Positions 58,301 through 64,000 of a stretch of 64,000 nt of DNA are shown piece by piece. The translations under genes and the position numbers were made by a program. Under the pieces are notes generated by a model, which saw only the letters and a program-made list of their open reading frames with translations, had not been told where the DNA came from and did not search any database. Origin of the DNA: Gibbula magus (lineage: Eukaryota > Mollusca > Gastropoda > Trochida > Trochidae); the NCBI GenBank assembly GCA_936450465.1, contig OW388297.1, forward strand, positions 59,772,581-59,836,580, in the 5' to 3' direction. How positions within the stretch are numbered: the first letter of the stretch is position 1; the number at the start of each line of letters is the position of its first letter.

Positions 58301-59400
58301 GGGAAAGATCATACAGACCCTTCCAACTACCGTCCTATAGCCTTAACAAGCTGCGTATGTAAAACTATGGAATGGATGATCAATGAACGTCTGGTTTTGT
58401 ACTTGGAAACTAATAAATTATTAACTGATATTCAATGTGGTTTCTGCAAACAACGCAGTATCACCGATCATCGTGTTCGTATAGAATCATTTATTCGTGA
58501 TGTATTTATTAACAAACAACATGCTGTGTCTATCTTTTTCTACTTCGAAAAACCTTTCGACACTACATGGAAGCATGGCATCCTAAAAGATTTATTTGAA
58601 TTTGGCTTGAGCAGTCGTATGCCTCATTTTATATCTAATTTTGTACATGACCGCCAATTTAAAGTGCGCGTGGGTTCCACCCTTTATGATTTCTTTGATC
58701 AAGAAATGGGTGTCCCACAAGGAAGCATTTTATCTGTCACATTATTTAGCATCAAAATCAACAGCTTGGCTTAAGTCTTAAATGACCATACAGATGGTTT
58801 ACTTTTTGTGGACGATTTTGGAGTTTCCTGCAGAGGCAAAAATATGCCATCAATCCAGCGCAAATTGAAATTCTGCCTCAATAAAATCCATCATTGGTCG
58901 TTAGAAAACGGCTTCAAATTTTACAAAGCTAAAACATCTTGTGTGCATTTTTGCAATATGCGCAAAATGCACCAAGATCCAGAACTATTTCTGAATAAAA
59001 CTCCAATCAAAGTCGTTCCTGAGGCCAAGTTTCTTGGTCTCACATTTGATAGTAAATTATCATTTATCCCACACAGTAAAAGCCTTAAAGCTAAATGCTT
59101 AAAGGCATTAGACCTTTTAAAGGTCGTTTCAAATAATAAATGGGGTTGAGATGAAATTACTCTTCTTCATCTCTATCGATCACTCATCCACTCAAAATTG
59201 GATTATGGATCCATAATTTATGGATCCGACCGCCGCTCTTACATCAAAATGTTAGATACTATCCACCACCAGGATCTCAGGCTTTGTCTTAGGGCCTTCA
59301 GAACTTCGCCTGTTGAAAGCCTTTACGTTGAAGCTGATGAGCTGAAGATCGTCGCATCAAACTATCTCTTCAATATATAACTAAACATAAATCAAACCCT
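58280..59400 (+). pseudogene. I-clade LINE reverse transcriptase
   Basis: Begins with PGKDHTDPSNYRPIALTSC (about 58298-58355), then MEWMINERL, QCGFCKQRSITDH, IFFYFEKPFDTTWKHGIL (the first catalytic Asp position reads Glu: YFEK for YFDL), GVPQGSILSVTLFSIKIN, a stop at about 58772, then LFVDDFGVSCRG (catalytic VDD) and AKFLGLTFDSKLSF. After a stop at about 59147 the thumb continues with LHLYRSLIHSKLDYGSIIYG and HHQDLRLCLRAFRTSPVESL. Loss of the first catalytic Asp would alone inactivate it. Confidence 0.8.
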
Positions 59401-59639
59401 TCCTATCCTGCATACAACTGCGTATTCAATCCAGAATACCAGCAGTTGTATAACTTAAAAACTAAAGCAATTCCACCACTCGGTATCAGACTTCAACAAC
59501 ATGTTGAAGATTCTGATATCGACCTAACAACAATATAGCAGAGCATGGTCTGCTTGCCGCTCCGCCATGGCAGCTGGTCAGGCCCCGTGTAAACCTCTCT
59601 CTATCTACTCATAAAAAAATCAAATACAGACCAATTAAT

Positions 59640-60458
59640 ATTTTAATAGGCAACTACGTGATTTTTTCGCAGATTATAAACCAATTTACACTGACGGTTC
59701 TAAGGATGGCAGCAGCAACTGTGACTCCTTCAAAAACATTCGCTTCAAGGCTACATGATGGCAGCAGCATCTTTACTGCAGAAGCTAAGGTCATCCTAAG
59801 GCCGTCCATCACATTAAAAACTCAACTCCCAATAATTACATTATTTTTGTCCGATTTAGTTTCTTGACTACAAGCAATTAACAACTGTAAGAGTGATCAT
59901 CCAATTATCAGGGATAGTTTATTACTTCATAATTCTTGTCTCCAATGCGACATCGTCTTCTGCTGGCTTCCTTGCCATATGGGTATAAGAGGTAATGACA
60001 AAGCTGACTCGGTAGCTAAATCAGCATTAAACTTCAAACATTCTTCTACCAAAATTCCATATACAGATTCTAAACCTGCTATTAAATCTTACATTAAACA
60101 ACGTTGGAAGTCCCAATGGGACCAACAACAGCATAACAAACTTCACACTATTCAACCTCATTTAGGTTACAAATCTCTATCTTCTTTTACCCGGCAGAAA
60201 GCTTGTGTCCTACGACGATGTAGTATTGGACACTCCCATCTTATACACTCATATCTTTTAAAGCGGGGAGATCCCCCGGTATGTATACCCTGTCAGTGTC
60301 CTCTCACAATCAAACACATTTTATTTGAATGTTGGGACATTGCACATATCAGGGAAACGTGTTACCCTTCTATTTCAATCAGTCAAGTTTTTACTCATTT
60401 CGGTGAGCATCGTGTTTTAGATTTTCTAAAGGCTATACACCTTATTGATAAATTGTAA
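59640..60458 (+). pseudogene. I-clade LINE RNase H and C-terminal finger
   Basis: About 59680-59715 reads DYKPIYTDGSKDGS (first RNase H Asp), the central part is frameshifted (59658-59867), and 59970-60015 gives HMGIRGNDKADSVAKSAL with the terminal catalytic Asp region. 59979-60458 is one clean frame of 159 residues. It includes YTDSKPAIKSYIKQRW, VLRRCSIGHSHLIHSYLLK and the finger CIPCQCPLTIKHILFEC. RNase H removes element RNA after first-strand synthesis. Confidence 0.8.
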
Positions 60459-60648
60459 ATTTTAACTTTTCATTATCAGCTTTTATTCAACCTGTGATAA
60501 TATGCTGATGTTTTTGCGGCCTTCGTGCCGTGTTCTGTTTTTCTTTTGCATGTTTTTTAAATTAGGCAAATAAATTAAATATCTCGCCGCTAATGGCTGC
60601 AATACTGCCAAAGCGGCATTAAACAATAACTCACTCACTCACTCAAAT
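60459..60648 (+). other. LINE 3' UTR with (CTCA)n tail
   Basis: After the stop at 60458 come a GCGGCCTTCGTGCCG hairpin (about 60516) and AAGCGGCATTAAACAATAAC with four CTCA units. The GCGGC-TTAAAC-ACTC pattern is shared with the SINE at 55962 and with 31880-32125. Confidence 0.75.
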
Positions 60649-61184
60649 CGGATTATGTTATAGACCACTCAACTGTAGTTTTATAATGCGAAAATGTAAA
60701 ATGATCTTCTAGCTTTATTAATTAAATTATATGATGTTTGCAATAAAATACACCACCAGGTGAACAAACTTTCGGTACATTCCATTTTATATTTGAATAA
60801 GATATCCCTGCTTGCCTTGTGCCAAAATCAGCAATGAATTTCAGCACAGATAAGAGGCATTTAACACATTAAATATGTGCCCGACAATCGGTTTACTCGT
60901 TGCCTGCTCTCAACAGAATTAACCTGTCTCGGGTGTTCGGGCGGGCAATTGTTTCCTACACTGTAAAATGCGATGATAATTAACTGTTAGATATATTATA
61001 ATGTTTTAGTCAATATGCTTTTGTCAACAATATGTTAATAATTGGGAAATTATCATGTAACTTTCAAATATTTGTTCGTTGTTGCTGGGAGATGCTTGGC
61101 AAGGGAGATCTCATTGTTGAATATTGTTTTTATCGGGATTATTCATTCCTTTCCGCTAGTTTCCGTATTATTCCAAATAGTGTC

Positions 61185-61805
61185 AATGCGAAATCGTGTA
61201 GAAATGTGATTTGAAACATTACACTGGTAACTATGCAAGTCGTGTCAGTCTCGAAATGGTAATGTGTTTAAGACTCGACCGTTGAAGATATATCTACAAT
61301 CTTAGTACACATTGTGTAATAACATTGCATGCTGCCGATTGACGTGATGTCATAATGGCATAAATATGATGTCACAATATTAGCGCTGCAGTCGCAATGG
61401 ACTGTGTCCCATTTATATCGACGAGTTCATGGAATTAAGCGACATTTAAATCAGTGACTAATAAATAAAATACTCGTGAGATGGTATTTGTATTTAACTC
61501 GCTTTCGCTTGTTAAATACAAACTTATCAATCGTTTAATAAATATGTTATTAAACGGGACGTCGTTTAGTATTCTCTATATATTTTTTAGATTTAATAAT
61601 TAAAAAATAGATTTAAAATTTTAAAATTTGTTTACTTTCGACTTTTACATTTCTGAATTACATTACAACTTTGTAAAAATGCGAAGGGAAAGTTAAGACT
61701 GACAGGATTAAAATGTTAGGTTTGCATGGTTTCGGGACTTGCAATGGTTGAGAACGACATGTTACATTTAACAAGTTACAAGTCTACATGTCTTTATCTA
61801 TGCCA
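61185..61805 (+). repeat. Dispersed repeat, inverted relative to 44515-44935
   Basis: Two matching blocks (61185-61265 and 61590-61805) flank about 320 bp not present in the other copy. That insert contains the two hairpins at 61487-61556. Similarity may extend weakly to about 61090 (GGGAGATCTCATTGTT). No coding. Confidence 0.75.
61487..61556. repeat. Two adjacent small hairpins
   Basis: TTTGTATTTAAC (61487-61498) pairs exactly with GTTAAATACAAA (61511-61522) around TCGCTTTCGCTT. Next to it, CGTTTAATAA (61532-61541) pairs with TTATTAAACG (61547-61556). The first loop resembles those of the hairpins at 49832 and 50437. Confidence 0.9.
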
Positions 61806-62068
61806 TACAAAAATACTCCACTCTCACTGTAACCGAGTTCCCTGCCAGTGTATTTGGGGATTATAAATTGTAGAACTGTCAACCTTCAGACAACTAAAGC
61901 CTGATGAGCTACAGAGTCACTAGCTCTAAAAAAACTAGCCTTATAAACTTTGATAAATTTACAGTGATTTCTTTTAGGGACAAACTTTGATTTTACCTTC
62001 AGAGATATATTACATTTTTATAACAACATAATAAATTTTAAATAATTCATGATGTCTTTGTACTACAG

Positions 62069-62262
62069 ATGCAACTGAATTTTCCAAAAGAAGACAAAAC
62101 TGGTCCATCTTTGAAGGAAATGAAGACCTATTGACAAGTATGATTGAACATTATTATGAATCCTCTTCAACACTGAAAAAAGCTTCTGTAACACCTAGAA
62201 CAGACCCTGAGATTATCATGTTCCGTTATGGCCATTGCCAGTATAATACCGCCGTTAACTGA
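62069..62262 (+). CDS. Candidate terminal exon of an unknown gene
   Basis: After an acceptor (tttgtactacag, ending 62068) a frame entered in phase 1 stays open for 64 codons and ends TGA at 62260-62262. It begins ATEFSKRRQNWSIFEGNEDL and ends IIMFRYGHCQYNTAVN, hydrophilic and protein-like. An AATAAA lies at 62574-62579, fitting a 3' UTR of about 310 bp. I do not recognise the protein. It could be a chance ORF. Confidence 0.3.
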
Positions 62263-62579
62263 GTTTTCGGTTTCCCAATGCAATGTATGTATTGTATGGT
62301 ATATAATATCTAAATATATGTTTTATATTTTGGGATATATTGTTTGAATTAAGCATATTATATCTAAAGAACACCTCTTCTTCTGTTTGTTATCATTTTA
62401 GAAATTGAGCCCTTTTGTTTCCAAACCATAACAGTTTCATTATATATGTTTACATGAAAGTTTGTACATTTATCAAGCAAGCAGTGTATTTGTGCCTTTT
62501 GCTATAAGAATTTCAATTTTTAAAATTATGTTTTTGTAAATATATAATGTTGGTATTAACTAAGGAATTATTCAATAAA

Positions 62580-64000
62580 TTACAATACAATGTTATACAT
62601 GTATCAAGTAATATGTGCTTTGGCTATTTAGAGATTTCAGGGAAAAAAACTAAATATAATGAAAAAATTCACACTTTTCTGTTATTAATAAATTCTCTCA
62701 GGAAAGTTTCATAATTATAGTTGAATATACTTTTCGCAAACAGCTCGTCGAAAACTTTTCCCAGGGGCTGTTGACTGTGTCTGCTTGATATTCATTGATG
62801 TACATCTGGTTATCATTAGACAATTATTTGAAGATTTAAAATTTCTTAATGATATTACATGATTAGAAATAGCACGGTAAGTTTTCATTTGTAATAAATC
62901 GCCAGTCTATTCAATATTATCTGGCCTATATGTTCATGAGAACTTTTTTTTTTCTTTTCCATTTGAGGGAAATTATTTTGGCCATCTCATAATTTCTGAT
63001 ACACGTGGTTCATTGCTTTTCTTATGAATGACGGCAATTTGAGCAATACATAGTTGTGAAATGTTTAGCGAATATGTGCCGTTTTCGCCTGTTGCCCTTT
63101 TAGCCTTTACCCAACATTAAAGTCCACTGTCATTTGCCTAGGTTAGCAGTTGACACAAGTGAAAATTGACTAACCTAACAAACACATTAGGCCTAATGCT
63201 CTTGAAGAAATTACACCAGTCTCTCAGCGTCATCGTTAAGCCTATCTCATAATATTATCTCGATTGATATATCAAGGTTAGTCTAGAAGTTTTTGTAGAC
63301 TCGTCGCACCGAAACAATCGGACACTCGACAGGTTAAAATGAAAAATATATTCACAAAATAATAGTAATGATAAAGATGAATGGAAATTTAAAATAAAAT
63401 AATAACAATTAAGACTTTGTTCAAATAAGTCATTACAATTTGACTGTTGTTATTTGCTGATCATGAATGAATAATCCCGATAAAAACAATATTCATCACC
63501 GAAGTTGTACGATCTGTCAAAAGTTGTAGACTTGGCTCCGTCCTCACCAGTCCCAAGGTCAAGGACGTTTTACATATTTATTATATGGTTTTAGGGTCAA
63601 CTATCTAAAAATAGCTCGGGGAAGCCGTTTGGGCTAATGGAATAAATCAATGTAATTCCTTAATTTAATTGCAGGTAAGAAAATCATTCCTTTGTTTCCT
63701 TTAGGTTTTATGTTAAAATTAGTCAAAATTGGGACAATATGATTTTTAAAGGTCCGTCCATTGTGTTGTTGGGGGTCACATATTCCAAGCGTTATAAATG
63801 GTGTTATTTTATCGAGAATTACAGACTGTTACCGAAAACTACCATTTTGATAGTCGAATTAGTATATTGACGATATGAAGGTAAAAGTAGTGATTTCTGA
63901 TCGAAAACCGGACAATGCAACGCGTGTGGCGCGCGCCAATGCGTCATTGGTAATTTTTTAATCTTATTTAAAACAGACACAATAACAACTTTTGGTTGAA
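62580..64000. other. Non-coding stretch, nothing recognised
   Basis: AT-rich. Near the end, TGGCGCGCGCCA (63927-63938) is a 12-bp palindrome followed by CCAATGCGTCATTGG (63936-63950), a CCAAT-containing hairpin. It is notable only because the surroundings are AT-rich. Confidence 0.4.

Larger units (their letters stand above)
55597..60648 (+). mobile_element. I-clade LINE with RNase H, inactive
   Basis: A non-LTR element with a GC-richer 5' UTR (55597-55701), ORF1 with zinc knuckles, ORF2 with APE-type endonuclease, RT and RNase H plus a C-terminal finger, then a 3' UTR ending AAAGCGGCATTAAACAATAA and (CTCA)n at 60605-60648. RNase H after RT marks the I group. A SINE (55962-56279) sits in ORF1. 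Stops, frameshifts and an EN-RT deletion kill ORF2. Confidence 0.85.

Noticed and set aside
63927..63950. GC palindrome and CCAAT hairpin near the window end as a promoter.
   Set aside because: A single short motif without a downstream exon in view is not enough.
1..64000. CRISPR arrays, bacterial operons or prophage.
   Set aside because: No regularly spaced identical repeats with unique spacers, and the gene style (spliced exon, LINEs, SINEs) is animal.

Overview
This window is eukaryotic, AT-rich nuclear DNA, most likely from a mollusc and plausibly a gastropod such as an abalone. Four things point that way: a spliced Wnt6-like exon, a tRNA-derived SINE and an I-clade LINE that both end in GCGGC(A/G)TTAAAC-like sequence followed by (ACTC)n, several other metazoan LINE clades (L1/Tx1-like, L2/CR1-like, Rex1-like), and very low gene density. 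The taxonomic call is inference from repeat style, not a database match.

The only host exon I am confident of is at 411-688 (+), a 278-bp internal exon of Wnt6. Its donor opens an intron whose far end I cannot find. Two weaker host-exon candidates lie at 43795-43849 (+, EGF-ligand-like cysteine spacing) and 62069-62262 (+, possible terminal exon). If the Wnt6 exon is real and its last exon lies outside the window, most of the window is intron or intergenic DNA loaded with mobile elements.

Layout. 1016-2580 is a repeat that recurs in shorter form at 54656-55595. About 4270-14260 (+) is a stack of LINE relics: an L1/Tx1-like element (5790-10945) sits inside or beside remains of another LINE (ORF1-like pieces before 5790 and at 11150-11600; ORF2 at 12560-14260). 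A 1.19-kb repeat occurs twice in the same orientation, at 14263-15447 and 27263-28449. A 1.33-kb element with 16-bp terminal inverted repeats lies at 15721-17050. On the minus strand come an L2/CR1-like LINE (17098-20250) and then a gypsy-related retroelement (20265-25950). Its order is gag - protease - integrase - reverse transcriptase - RNase H, the Gmr1-type order with integrase ahead of RT. Its gag is split by a 5'-truncated LINE (23676-25374) with a 9-bp target duplication, and a Rex1-like LINE (26006-27155) lies against its 5' end. A second gypsy-like integrase fragment is at 28630-29440.

29440-55590 is mostly non-coding. It holds SINE copies, Tc1-like transposase debris, an unrecognised coding relic (38040-38790), minisatellites, a perfect 45-bp-arm hairpin (50437-50543) and two tRNA-like SINE heads. 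55597-60648 (+) is an I-clade LINE with ORF1, endonuclease, RT and RNase H, all broken. A tRNA-SINE with a related 3' tail has inserted into its ORF1 with a 12-bp target duplication. 60650-64000 holds an inverted copy of a repeat also found at 44515-44935 and the candidate terminal exon.

Functionally the window is a record of successive and nested transposition: autonomous LINEs, SINEs that appear to borrow LINE 3' ends, a decayed gypsy-type element with unusual domain order, and small non-autonomous fold-back or TIR elements. Every mobile coding region seen carries stops, frameshifts or deletions, so none looks currently active.
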